Notes under the pieces: generated by a model
The model's database searches: none
Told to the model about the DNA's origin: nothing
Seen by the model: the letters and a program-made list of their open reading frames with translations, nothing else
Shown: positions 49,701-60,204 of the stretch, in pieces
How the letters are laid out: each line of letters begins with the position of its first letter
Numbering within the stretch: position 1 is the stretch's first letter
Translations under genes and position numbers: made by a program
NCBI GenBank assembly: GCA_037447655.1
Contig: JBBHKE010001684.1
Span: 243,290 to 307,289, forward strand
Reading direction: 5' to 3'
DNA: 64,000 nucleotides
Origin: Zygnema cylindricum
Lineage: Eukaryota; Streptophyta; Zygnematophyceae; Zygnematales; Zygnemataceae

Positions 49701-50659
49701 TCTCAGCTTTCCGATCTTAACAGCACACTTTCGGTGAGAGATTCAGCTTTCTGAGCTTGTCTTCACACCATATGAAAGCTAGTTTGGCTGTCTTTTAAAA
49801 TTTTAGAGCTTTAAGCGCACTCTTTCTGCGCTTCTTTTAACACTATCTGAGTATGCTTTCGATGCTTAAGTTTAGGGTTTCTGAGCCTCTTTGAACCCTT
49901 CTCCTTGCTTCTCAACCCGTCCATTCTCCTCCCTTCTCCTTTTTGAACTCTTCCCTGCTCTCTTCTCCTCCCTTTTGAACCCTTCCCTTCTCCTCCCTTT
50001 TGAACCCTTCCCTTCTCCTCCCTTTTGAGCCTTCCCTTCTCCTCCCTTCTCCCCCCACTCCTTGCAGCTGGCAGGACTACATTCTGGACGGCATTCTGGC
50101 GGGCGAAGGAAATGCCTTCGCAGAGGCTGCCGCCTCCGCCGCCGAGATCGCAGCTTCCGGGAATCTGACGTTGCCCAAGGCTCTGAGGGACGGGGCAGCC
50201 GTGGATTTGGACTGTCTTCAGAGAATCGCTGTCACGGAATCGACTCTTACTGGCTGGGTAAGTTGAAAAAAAAACTTTCAAGAGGATAAAGTCTGGTTAA
50301 TTAACAGATAGACGATCGTGTGGATTTTGTCAGTTTATGATCGGTTATTGTCGGTTATGGATGCATAAAGTACATGTGTGGGAGTGTTGGTCACTTAGGG
50401 TTTTTCTTTCTGCTTGTGGGATTTGTTGTTGTGTTGACAGGTGACAGATCTTGTGCCAGGTTTGAGTCCCGAATGGAGGAGGGCAGCCTCGGGAGGACTC
50501 AGTGATGCCCAAATGGAGAGAGAGAGGAGAGAGGCGGAGGAGAGATCGGTCTCTCGAATGGAAAGTCGGGACTCTAATTTGTCGACATTTGGATTTGGAG
50601 GAGGACCGTCATTTGCCGCCCCGGACAATGGCAGTGTCAACTTACCAGGTGTACCATAA
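46764..50659 (+). CDS. DUF815-like N-terminal region protein, about 279 residues as read
   Basis: Exons: 46764-47011, 47724-47839, 48523-48589, 50068-50257, 50441-50659. The phases join perfectly and give VSVAQQLLRDAASLLVYAEV, GGPGQAFLKLLLLLRR, DDAKILEAYGEFFRIMAS, CWQDYILDGILAGEGNAFA, DLDCLQRIAVTESTLTGW and VTDLVPGLSPEWRRAASG. The pattern of a short helical repeat, then WQDYxLDxIL...NxF, then DLxxLQ, resembles the region before the ATPase core in DUF815-type P-loop proteins as I remember them; this is recognition, not an alignment. The last exon reads to TAA at 50657-50659. Alternatively it splices at CCAG-GTGTAC (50648) to an acceptor at 50919, giving GLRDEKRIRPMGAVLHP. No Walker A (GxxGxGK[ST]) exon was seen up to the repeats at 53.3 kb, so this is either an N-terminal-only protein or a gene that has lost its core. 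Residues 1-82 are of unknown nature. Confidence 0.6.
47263..47345. mobile_element. Family M end, short subtype
   Basis: TA-CACCGTGGATCGCTACAAG followed by AAAGAAATAATTAGTGCGAG, matching the end at 18349. It lies in intron 1 of the 46764 gene; no right end is resolved. Confidence 0.55.
48178..48296. mobile_element. Family M remnant
   Basis: TA-CAGCGTGAATCTCTATTAG, then AATAGCACTCATTCGGCGC as in the left half of copies 1-3, ending near AACGCTAATTATTG. Degraded copy in intron 2 of the 46764 gene. Confidence 0.5.
48746..48934. mobile_element. Family M short subtype, 189 bp
   Basis: TA-CAATGTGAATCATTATTAG with AAGAAATTATTTG at the left, and GTTAATAACGATACCCGGTA-TA at the right. Diverged ends but a complete small copy, in intron 3 of the 46764 gene. 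Confidence 0.55.
49560..49760 (+). repeat. Tandem array of about 24 bp units
   Basis: Repeats of TCTGAGCTCAAGTTTAAGAC-like sequence with increasing divergence to the right (TCTGAGCCTAAGTCC, TCTGAGTTTGAATCTCAGC). In intron 3 of the 46764 gene. Confidence 0.85.
49905..50045 (+). repeat. Tandem array of TTTTGAACCCTTCCCTTCTCC units
   Basis: About six copies of a roughly 21 bp pyrimidine-rich unit running up to the acceptor of the exon at 50068. It extends that intron's polypyrimidine tract. Confidence 0.85.
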
Positions 50660-51240
50660 ATACTGTTGCCTGGAACAGTGATAAACTGCAACAGTTAGGG
50701 AGAAAACAGTTGTTGTTTCTGTGAACTGTTGCAACTATTTGTTGTTCTTTGGTTTGCTGGCAGCATGTGACAACTGTGACGACTGGTTAGGAAAGCTCGT
50801 GGATGTTGATTCTATGATTGTTATGGTTTTTGTCGGTGGGAAATATGGCCAGGATTTGATTTTATGGTTTTGATGGTTCCTATTGGCGGTAAATAGGGCC
50901 AGGATTTGATTTGTCTAGGACTACGGGACGAGAAGAGGATTCGACCAATGGGAGCAGTCCTCCATCCGGTAGGCTGCTCAAACGAAGACCGTCTATGGAG
51001 CAGTTTTCTGAAGTTTCTTAAAGCCCTTTTTTTTTCATCTTAAACCCTCTTTAATGCAAAATGTGGTGATAACTGGTTCTGCTCCATTTTGTTTTTGTTT
51101 TTTTGGTCCTTTTTTTTTGAAGTTGGGAGTCCACTGGTGCAAGAATGTCGAACCTGTTTGTTTCAAAGAAATACTTTTCATTCTTGTGACGTGTAGAAAA
51201 AATGAACACTTTTGTTGTGGAAGATTAGTATTATTACTGA
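50660..51240. other. 3' flank of the 46764 gene
   Basis: Contains the alternative exon candidate starting at 50919, which has a GTAGGC donor after 50969 and can also read on to a nearby stop. Otherwise nothing is supported. Confidence 0.35.
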
Positions 51241-51720
51241 AGCACTGCTCCTGCCTTCCCCTATCCCGCTCTCTCCCTCCCTCTCTCCCTCCCTCCCTCC
51301 CGCTCTCTCCCTCCCTCTCTCCCTCCCTCCCTCCCTCTCTCTCCCCCTCCCTCTCTCCCTCCCTCTCCCTCCCTCTCTCCCTCCAGCCCACTGAATGACA
51401 GATTCCGTGCTATGGGCCTTGGGATCAGTGCCCCTGGGCAGTGCTCCTACCTCCCTCCTCTCCCCTTCTCTCCCTCGCTTCCTCTCCCTCCTCCCCCTGA
51501 ATGACAAATCGCAAGAAATGGCTTCGGATTAGTGCCTCTGAGCAGCACTCCTGCCTTCCCCCCTACTTCCCTATCCCCCTCTCCTCCTCTTTTCCTCTCC
51601 CTCTCCCCCTTTCTGCCCCTCTACCCCACTCCCCCCCTCCCCCTCTCCCCCTCCCCTCTCCCTATCTCCACTCTCTCCTCTCCTCCCTTCTCTCTCTTTC
51701 TCTCTGTCGCCGTCTCCTTC
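51241..51720 (+). repeat. Pyrimidine tract with (CCCT)n
   Basis: C/T-rich apart from a mixed stretch at about 51385-51445 and another at 51495-51550, which are themselves a diverged duplication (both contain CTGAATGACA and GATyAGTGCC, then GCACTCCTGCC or GCTCCTACC). Overlapping frames are artefacts. Confidence 0.85.
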
Positions 51721-51724
51721 TTTG

Positions 51725-53282
51725 TACGTTTTTTTTGGGTCGTTTTTCAAGCGAGCTGTTTGATGAATCGAGGTGTTTTATGAGAAATATGGGATTTTTT
51801 TTTTTGTCAGTTTAAATATATGAGACTATTTTCAAGCTCTCCATATTTGTAACCATTAAAAGAGGTTTTATAGGAAAATATGAATACAGAAATGGGAAAA
51901 AAAGAGGAAACGAGAATGGAAACGTTCAAAAATAATACGAGAACCAACAAATGGTCATTATCAAGACAGAATTAGTGAAGATTTTAATCGGTTTTCGTGG
52001 GTCAGAGGGTTTTTTTCTATGGAGATTAAATAGGGTTTCAGTTCAAGTTACAAAAATAGGTCTTTTTTTTTGGACCTAGATGGTTGCAAATTAGCGTGTA
52101 TATTCTGAAAGTTTTTTTTTCTTTTATTAGTAATATCCATTAGTCATTTTGTTAAATTTCTTTCTTTCATGTCTATCTCCTTTCTTTTTCTCTGTTTACT
52201 TTTTAAATATGTAGTGTCGAGTAAAAGAGGACGTTGCAAATTGGGAGAGTGCAAATTATTTTTTGTTGACTACCTTATAGAGCATTTTCTTTTTTTATCA
52301 TAAGAGGAAGACTTTATTAAGAAAGCACGCCGATTTTGGTAAATCATCTGATGGTTTTCAACTCCATTTAATCGAAGAGCTAATTTTTTGTGTTCTTTAT
52401 TTTAGTTTTTTTGCCGTCTTTTTTTTTTTTACATATTGCTTATGGTTTCAGTACTGACTTTTTTGGGACGATTACGACTGTAGTTTAATTGAAAACCAAA
52501 CAAGAAAAAAAACTTTTGTACCATTGTTATGTACATATATAAATGTTTTATCTGTGCTTTGGGAATGGTTGAACCGAGTCAGTCTGGAAACAATGGTTGT
52601 AAAACATGTTTTTAGTGTGTATGGACGAATTTACTTAATTCTACTTTCCTGGGAGAAAAATCTATGTTTCTCCTGGTTTACATTTAATGTTTAGATTGAC
52701 TCTTTCACGTCTTTCCCGAGACTCTAACATTTACAGTTGCTAGTGTTGGTGAATATGTGATAATTGCGAAATGATAAACAGTTAACAAAATTGATACGAA
52801 AGTTGTATGACAAACTTGATACAGTAAGATGCTAAAACTAGAGGTCATTGTGCTAATCACTCTCAGCTCTTTCTCGGACGTTGTCCCTAAGTCTCTCTAA
52901 ACAAAGAATGTGAGATAAGGGGATATTAGTCAAGGAACAACATGTGAGCTTTTTGTTTTATTAACCAATCATATGCTCAGTCCTTCAACAAAAATGACTT
53001 CTTGTAGACTCAAAAATATAGAAAAACCAATGTAAAAAAGCTGTACTTAGGGTTCAGTTCGATCGTGGCACTTTTCGGTCGAGAGTTGGAACGATTTACT
53101 ATGGAATAAGTGGTTCAAGTTTTCCCCATTTAGAGCTCGCCGCGAAAGTGAAAATTACGGTAAGGACAGAAACATTTGAGATTACTTTTTTCTACGGCGA
53201 ACGTTTTATTTGATCAATTTACTTAGGGTGACCGATACTTGTACATTCTCCTGTCGCACGTGGCCACCTGTCTAATAACTAG
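51725..53282. other. AT-rich sequence, no gene seen
   Basis: T-rich runs and mixed AT sequence. No exon, repeat boundary or RNA gene was supported. Confidence 0.4.
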
Positions 53283-53654
53283 TGTTGGGTATCGGGTAAA
53301 TTCATATCGCGATCATTGCGATATTCGATGTATCGAATATCGATCGAGCAGATTTCCTCGATATATCGTACCGGGACCAACATAAATTATCGCGATATAT
53401 ATCGCAAAAAAATGGGTGTCCGTACAGTCATAGTACGGAAAATCGTACGGATATTTACCCCTCCCCCGAGGGGGGGTTGAAAAAAAAATGGATTTTTTTT
53501 ATGGCTCGATATATTGGCGATACGATATATCGGCAATATATCGCCGATGTATCGCGATGATTTGGTTTTGGTATATCGAAGCGATATATCGATTATCGGG
53601 TACCTGAAATTCGATATATATCGAATATCGGCAAAGGGTCCTCGATACCCAACA
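53283..53654. mobile_element. Inverted-repeat element full of CGATATATCG palindromes (372 bp)
   Basis: Ends TGTTGGGTATCG and CGATACCCAACA are perfect 12 bp inverted repeats. Inside, short palindromes such as CGATATATCG, ATATCGATAT and TATCGCGATA recur many times on both sides of a non-palindromic middle. Perhaps hAT-like, but no clear target duplication was found. Confidence 0.75.
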
Positions 53655-53710
53655 AAACTAATAAGTAATAACGATGGCGGTGTCGGTTTTGTATATCTGA
53701 TCGTACAGTA

Positions 53711-54327
53711 CACCGCGAATCGTAATTAGAGTAATGAAAAAATTAGAGTAAAAAAGCCAAAAAAAACAATTAGAGTAATTGACGCTAATTTATGTGATAG
53801 AGCTTTTCTAACTATGAAGTTTACTCTAATTTATTTAGTTATTCTATATTGGGTTATGTCGGCGATAATTATGTGCGCGATAATTATGAACACTAAATTA
53901 CGTAAATGTACAAAATGTGTCAGTCCGGTATAGTATTGACGTCATAATGACGCTAATAATATTTGTCGCATTGAATGTCAGTTAATGTTCACACTGACGA
54001 CGATGCTGTCGACGGACGAGAGTTATGCGAACGGCTTTTTTAGATGTGATTGATTTTTTTGTTTAGTGCGATTTCACGTGCGAGCGCGATTCTATTATAT
54101 CATTATTTGTACCTTTTTACTTATAAAAGTACAATTTTGCACGGTCAGATGTCGTCCGTACTCCACACTATTTAAAAATAACCTATATTAGAATTTTTTA
54201 CGCTAAAAAAACCTCACCTAAATTAGAATAATGAAAAAATTAGAATCGATTACTCTATTTGATGTGATAGAGTCGAAATTTCGAGCGACCGAATTAGAGT
54301 AATTTACTCTAATTACGATTCGCGGTG
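53711..54327. mobile_element. TA-flanked TIR element, family M, copy 6 (617 bp)
   Basis: TA-CACCGCGAATCGTAATTAG at the left and CTAATTACGATTCGCGGTG-TA at the right. The internal landmarks appear inverted relative to copy 1 (GTACTCCACACTATTT near 54165), so this copy is inserted in the opposite sense. Confidence 0.85.
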
Positions 54328-54329
54328 TA

Positions 54330-55600
54330 AATTACATAGACGTACAAAATCTGTCAGTTCCGTATTGCATTGACGTCATTATGACGCTATTACTATTTGT
54401 CGCACTGAATGTCAGTTAATGTTCACACTGATGACAATGCTGTCGACGGACGAGAGTCATGCGAATGACTTTTTTTCCATGTGACTGATTTTTCTTGTTT
54501 AGTGCGACTTTACGTGCGAGCGCGATTCTATTAAATCATTATTTGTACTTTTTACTTAGGGCGTGTTCCCATGTAACCGATATTTTAAAACGTTGTTTTG
54601 GATTATAGCGCTGATTTTACGGTGTAATTTTCAAAGTGTGCCTATGTCAATCGTTACTTGCGCATTCATTGATTCGAATATGTGGCAGTTGTACACGCCG
54701 CCAAAACATGCGACACCTGTAGACACCAAAAAACTGCGGATATTTGTAGGCGCCAACGATCTCCGAACAAACCGCGGACATTTGTACGCCGCAACAAGCT
54801 CCTGACATACTGGGAAAATTGTCGACGCCAAAGGACCTTTGTAGAAGCCCACAAGTGGACAACATAAGCAATCGCCTACGTTTACAAAATGACATTTGTA
54901 GACGCCAACACATGGACAACATAAGCAAACGGACAAACAACTTTTTTTTCGTGTATTCTCCCAATTGCAAAAAAAAAATTGAAAACTTTTGACGCGTGCA
55001 ATCCAGACTTTCTATTCGTCAATAGGGTAATACTTTGATAAGAACCAGGTCGCGATTTGATTCCAGTGCAAGTGTTAAGATGACCTGGAAGTGGGTCGCG
55101 ATGATAATACTGCCAAATCGCCGTACCTTTCAAGTTCCAAGATAAAGCAAAATGTATTTGAGTTTTTGCCCATTTTCGTACGGCGTAATATTTTCAAGTT
55201 AGAAGTCCCATTTTCTGTGTAAACGACGGAAAAAAACCCTTACTTGAACACATGGGAACATGCCATAATAAAAGCACAATTTTGCACGGTCAGACGACGT
55301 TTGTACTCTACACTATTTAAAATAAACCTATATTATAATTTTTTACGCTAATTAAACCTCACCTAAATTAAAATAATAAAAAAATTGCAATCGATTACTA
55401 TATTTGATGTGATAGAGTCGAAATTTCGAGCGACCGAATTAGAGTAATTTACTCTAATTACGATAGAGTACTTAAATAAATTAGAGTAAAATTCCTTTTT
55501 GAAAAAATTATATCACACAAATAAGAGTTTATAACTCTAATTATTTTTTTTCTTTTTTTTTACTCTAATTTTTTCTTTACTCTAATTACGATTCGCGGTG
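54330..55600. mobile_element. Family M, copy 7, 5'-truncated and interrupted
   Basis: Sequence 54332-54558 matches the inside of copy 6 from about 53892 (TGTCAGTtCcGTAt..., GACGTCATtATGACGC). It resumes at 55267 (ATAAAAGcACAATTTTGCAC) and continues to a right end CTAATTACGATTCGCGGTG-TA at 55600. The gap is filled by the family T2 element at 54559-55265. Confidence 0.8.
54559..55265 (+). mobile_element. Family T2 element, complete (707 bp), inserted in copy 7
   Basis: Ends GGGCGTGTTCCCATGT and ACATGGGAACATGCCA are imperfect inverted repeats with TA at both outer sides. The uninterrupted copy 6 reads ACTTATAAAAGTACAATTTT across the insertion point, fixing the boundaries. It contains repeated GTAGACGCCAACA/CTTTGTAGAAGCC-like pieces. 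No coding capacity. Confidence 0.82.
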
Positions 55601-55607
55601 TACAGTA

Positions 55608-55780
55608 CACTGCCAATCGCTATTAGCGTAGTGTACGCTAATTCCGTCCCGCTTTTATTATTTATTCTCAAATAGCTTAGTTTATTCTAATTTTTTATTT
55701 ACTCTATTTAGGGTTATTTTCCAAGTACCCTACAAAACGAAAGTACGTTGTCTTTTAAATAGAGTGGTGTACGGTCAGTG
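55608..55780. mobile_element. Family M, copy 8, right-truncated
   Basis: TA-CACTGCCAATCGCTATTAG, GTGTACGCTAATTCCGTCCC and GAGTGGTGTACGGTCAG match copy 5. The copy stops where a family T3 left end begins at 55782. Confidence 0.75.
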
Positions 55781-55781
55781 C

Positions 55782-55980
55782 ATAGTTCAAAAGTAGGCAT
55801 TTTTATGGTAGGCGCACAAAACTTGACAGTAAACTCGCGTAGAGTAGACATACTGTATGGGTGTGCATTATGCACACTCCTGTACGAACGTACAAATCTG
55901 ACGTATGATCATAGTACATCGCACGCCGCCGGACGAAATTTTTTAGCGAACTGACACGGCGTAGGATGACATTCCGGGGG
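55782..55980. mobile_element. Family T3, left end only
   Basis: ATAGTTCAAAAGTAGGC is the left terminus of the 303 bp element at 10108. The right terminus is absent, so the extent is a guess. Confidence 0.5.
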
Positions 55981-56125
55981 AAATCCCGGATTTTTTTTTT
56001 TTTATCGTCCCTTACTGCATGGATGGTCAATTTGCGACTTTATTTAGTGTGGCCTTCAAAATTGCAAACGTTAATATGACAGATAGTGGAGAGGTAAGAT
56101 TTGGAAGCAGGAATTTCGGAGATTA

Positions 56126-56425
56126 TTAGAGCGAATCCGGATAAGACATGTGTTGCCTTTTTAGCCATGTCGTACAATGACCGTACAAAAGGTACCCCAG
56201 CACCTGTACCTTTATGTACAATACAGTAATGTGATTGGTCAATACCTCGGTACTAGAGGGTTTAGAGAGGGGCTTAGGACTTAGAATATTTCTGGTAGGT
56301 AGCTGCATCTCCCAGAGAGCACCTTGTATAAATGGCAAACTTTGGCCAGACATAGCTATCAATTCAGTTAACCATTTTTAGTGATTCTTTTTGCTCCGGA
56401 CTCAGGGGAGTCCATGCTACACAGG
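56126..56425 (-). repeat. Dispersed repeat R, copy 1
   Basis: Reverse-complement match to the two plus-strand copies at 58930 and 59590: a GTACAAaAGGTAC piece, GATTGGtc, AGAGGGTTTa, CACC...AACTTTGgCC, and TCAG-GGGAGTC at the outer end. About 300 bp with no coding frame; LTR-like size. Confidence 0.7.
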
Positions 56426-56754
56426 GGTGTAGTTGGTCAAACTATTTGCCTACCAGGATGGCTGCATTTATAAGGGAAATTCAAAGTAGGTGAATGTGTC
56501 CTAAACTTATATTTTAACTTTGCATTCTGTGGTGGAACTGAGCACACAGAAAGTCTTATTTCACAATGGTGAAGCTTTAATGGGGTTCTGATTGTTAAGG
56601 GGTCAATCATTTGGGTTTGTATAAACTTGGAGTCGACACTATCTAGATTAGTTTCTTTTGATCTGCAAATTCTGTGTGGCAATGGAGCCCATAAAATTTC
56701 AATTTTTTTTTAAACTCAAATCTCAATGAATAACAAAGGTCGCCAAGGTCCATT

Positions 56755-57296
56755 TTTTGAAGTAAATGTACAAAAATGTTTTCAAATTGTCTATTCAATG
56801 TACGAAATAAACCAGATTCATTTAGGATTTTATGTTGCTGTACGAACCAAGTGCGTGGCTCTTGCTTCATTTTATAAAAGGAGTTGAATATGGTAGTGAC
56901 TTTTTTGGTTGCGCACATTCACTTACTTCTTTTTGTCAAAAATTGTATGTTTAAATAACACATTGGTACAAGTAAAGTTCCGTTGAGTCTAAATTTGACG
57001 GTCAATTGGTTAAACAACTTTGACTTTCAAAATATTGTTTCAACCGCTTATATTTTTGCCGCTCTTGCGAGCGTCAACCGTCATAATAAAATTAGCAATT
57101 CACACGGCCGGCGAACGTTAACGCGGCAACCACATGTAAATAAAAGTGTTGTAGACAATCACTTTTTGTTGTTACGTGAGCTCCACGGTGAGAGCACATT
57201 GGATATTCACTTAGCTGCAAAATTGAAATTTAGTCGTCTAAGCGTTACATTGAACTAAGACGCAAATTGAAACGGAACCTTTTTAAACTAAAGTAC
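56755..57296 (+). repeat. Left arm of a large palindrome
   Basis: About 540 bp complementary to 58012-58530. Strong pairs include GGTTGCGCAC (left) with GTGCGCAACC (right), GAGCTCCACGGTGAGAG with CTCTCACCGTGGAGCTC, and TGACGGTCAATTGG with CCGATTGATCGTCA. Identity is roughly 75-85% by eye. Confidence 0.85.
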
Positions 57297-57297
57297 T

Positions 57298-57514
57298 GTA
57301 AGTCTTGTACGGAAATATTAAAACGCACGAAACGAAATAAGCTTTGTACATTATTATAAAACACACCGGCGTAAAAATATCAATTGAAATTAAATGAAAA
57401 AAATGCGCGTCGTCACGCACGACGAAATTGGGCCACATTATTTAGGAGTCAACAATTTTACATTGACTGCGAAATTTCATTTCGTTCGTTTTAATATTTC
57501 CGTACAAGACTTAC
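57298..57514. mobile_element. Inverted-repeat element, family T4 (217 bp)
   Basis: GTAAGTCTTGTACGGAAATA at the left and TATTTCCGTACAAGACTTAC at the right, with pairing continuing for about 40 bp (TTAAAACG, ACGAAACGAAAT). No coding frame. Confidence 0.8.
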
Positions 57515-57518
57515 AATA

Positions 57519-58009
57519 CACCGCGAATCGTAATTAAAGTAAATAACTCTAATTTGGTCGCCCTAAATTTTGACTCTATCACGTTAAATAGAGTAAATGA
57601 TTCTAAATTTTTCATTATGCTATTTAAGGTAAGGTTTAATTAGGGTAAAAAATTCTAATGTAGGTTTATTTTGAATAGTGTGGAGTATGCACGATGTCCG
57701 ACCGTGCAAAATTGTACTTTTATGAGTTGAAAGGTACAAATAATGATTTAATACAAATCCTTATTATGTAACTCTGTTTTTACAAGCCACGTAATGTAAA
57801 CGTCATTGTGATGATAATTGTACCTTTTGACAGATTCTGTACGAATACCTTATTTACAATAGAGATATTAGCATGCCAAATTAGAGTACTTAAATAAAAT
57901 AGAGTAAAATTCATTTTTTAAAAAGTTCTATCACACAAATTAGAGTTCATAACTCTATTTTTTTTTTTTTACTCTAATTATTTCTTTACTCTAATTACGA
58001 TTCGGGGTG
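57519..58009. mobile_element. TA-flanked TIR element, family M, copy 9 (491 bp)
   Basis: TA-CACCGCGAATCGTAATTAA at the left; CTAATTACGATTCGGGGTG at the right, followed by TG instead of TA. Internal AGTGTGGAGTATGCACG and GACAGATTCTGTACGAATAC are present. Confidence 0.82.
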
Positions 58010-58011
58010 TG

Positions 58012-58530
58012 CTTCAGTTTAAAGAGTTTTCGTTTCAATTTGCGTATGATTTCGATGTTACGCTTAAGTGACTAACTTTCAATTTTGCGGCTAAGTGAAT
58101 ATATAACGTCCTCTCACCGTGGAGCTCACGTAAAGTCAAAAAGTGACTGTCTACAACACTTTCACTTACATATGGTTGTCGCAGTTTTGTAACCGTAAAA
58201 GTTTGCCGACCGTGTGAATTATTGATTTTATTATGACGGTCGACGTTTCCAAACGCGACAAAAGTATAAGCGGTTGATACAATATTTTGAAATCAAAATT
58301 GTCTAACCGATTGATCGTCAAATTTAGATTCAGCGGTACTTTACTTTTACCGATATGTATTTCAAATATACAATTTTTGACAAAATGACGTAGGTAACTG
58401 TGCGCAACCAAAACAATCACTACCATGATTAATTCATTTTATAAAGTGACTTGCGAACCAGCCAAATTTTTTCTTTGCATGGAACCACACTTTTCAAAAA
58501 CATCGTATGTACCATTTACTCTAACCCTTC
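58012..58530 (-). repeat. Right arm of a large palindrome
   Basis: Inverted counterpart of 56755-57296. The centre between the arms is occupied exactly by the family T4 element and family M copy 9. Confidence 0.85.
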
Positions 58531-58929
58531 ATTTATAAAAGATGTCTCTATGTCAAATTGATGGGTGTGTTTCTTCCCAACTATCATAATGGCAACAAAC
58601 TGTTACGAATCACTAAAAGAACAGTACGCGCACAAAATCGGCTCGATTTTGCATCAGCACTCTCTAGAATACATCGCTAAAGTAATTCAACGTAAAATTT
58701 CGCGAATGTACTATTATGCTTGTTTTGCGTCACATTTGTGAGTTGTCGTTTCCATTCACGTCTACAATTGTTGTACGTACAGTCTAGTACAATAGCAGTT
58801 TTTATTTGAGTAGTATTGTACAGTTATGTACTATATGGTTTTTTCACGGGGCAATAACATATTAAATGCAACTCAGAGACCTCCATAGGTCCTTAGAATC
58901 GGGAGCTCACTCGTAGCATCTAAGATAAC
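58531..58929. other. Spacer, nothing identified
   Basis: AT-rich sequence with no supported gene or repeat boundary. Confidence 0.35.
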
Positions 58930-59262
58930 CCTAACCCCTTTGTGTACAACACAAATAATTGCCACCTTGGCAGACAAAAACTCTAACCACCTCCACCTCG
59001 TGAAGGTAAGACTCCCCTGAGTCAATAGCATAAAGAATCACTGAATTTACTCCTGGAGCAATAAGTTATGGAGGGTCAAAGTTGACCTTCTGTACAGAAG
59101 CACTTTAGGAGAGAGGCGGCTACCTATAAATTTTTCTAAGTTATAAATCCCTCTATAAACCCTCTACTACTAGATTACGAACCAATCAGAATACATTGTA
59201 GTACAGAAAGGTAGGGGTGTCGTTGTTCCTTTTGTAACGTTATCGTACCACATGCTCAAATA
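58930..59262 (+). repeat. Dispersed repeat R, copy 2
   Basis: Matches 59590-59930 in the same orientation: CACAAATA...CACC, AAGACTCcCcTGAGTCAA, AAAGAATCAcTGaaTTtaCTCC, GgTCAAAGtTGACCTT and GAGAGAGGcggcTAcaTAAAT-like blocks in order. Confidence 0.7.
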
Positions 59263-59589
59263 ATCAACGCTTGTCATATCTGGATATGATCCCATCTACT
59301 CCGGAGAAGCCGCAAGCCATTTAGGGCGTGCCACGTGTCACTTGACATGGCGGTGATCGAGAAACGCCAAAACTTTTGTTCTGCAATCTTGGAATCTATC
59401 GCGGCCGTTCGATCGAAGCCGACTTTCAATTCTAGCTGTCTAAAATAAGATCGCGGTATTTATTTCGCCGTCAAAACAAATGCGCAATATTGATTTCTTA
59501 ACATACATTTAACTATAATATGTCTTAAGCATCTGAAACTCTGTGGTCTCCATTTACCTACAGAATGAGCAACATATGTAAAGCCTCTA

Positions 59590-59930
59590 GGATAATATTT
59601 GCTCCTTCCTCTTCCCAGCTTAATAAGTGCCGCCCAGGCACACAAATATTCTGACCACCCTCACCAGTGTGAGGAAAAGACTCTCTTGAGTCAAACGCAA
59701 AAAGAATCAATGGATTTGCTCCCTTGAGCAGTAAGTTCTGGCTGGTCAAAGATGACCTTTATAATTACAAGCTCTCTTAGAGAGAGGTACATAAATATCA
59801 ATAAGTCTTTGTCTGCCTACTCACGACTACCTACTACTAAACCCTAGTCCAATAAGAACACTATATAGTACAAGAAGGTACAACGAGCGATGTACTTATT
59901 TGTACAGTCATTGTACAACATGGTCTACAA
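59590..59930 (+). repeat. Dispersed repeat R, copy 3
   Basis: Third copy, about 660 bases after copy 2. Ends near CATTGTACAACATGG. The beginnings and ends are not sharp. Confidence 0.7.
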
Positions 59931-60204
59931 GGTGACACCTTTCAAATTCGGAGCCATGGTTCCTCCTCCCATCTTCTCCAGTATCAAATAATGTGGCGCC
60001 ACGTGGCACCGGGGACACTATCCCCAAATTCCGCCAAAAGCTCACTTCGCGTGGCGGCTACAATGGCGATTGTTCAATCAAAACATGTTTTACACGGTTC
60101 AGATTCGCGTACATGCATGAATTGTTTTTTTTCGTTAGTCTGCTGTTAATTAGCTGTTGCGTTAATGTCTATATATCTTTCAAACCCATCACGTGTATCG
60201 TTTT

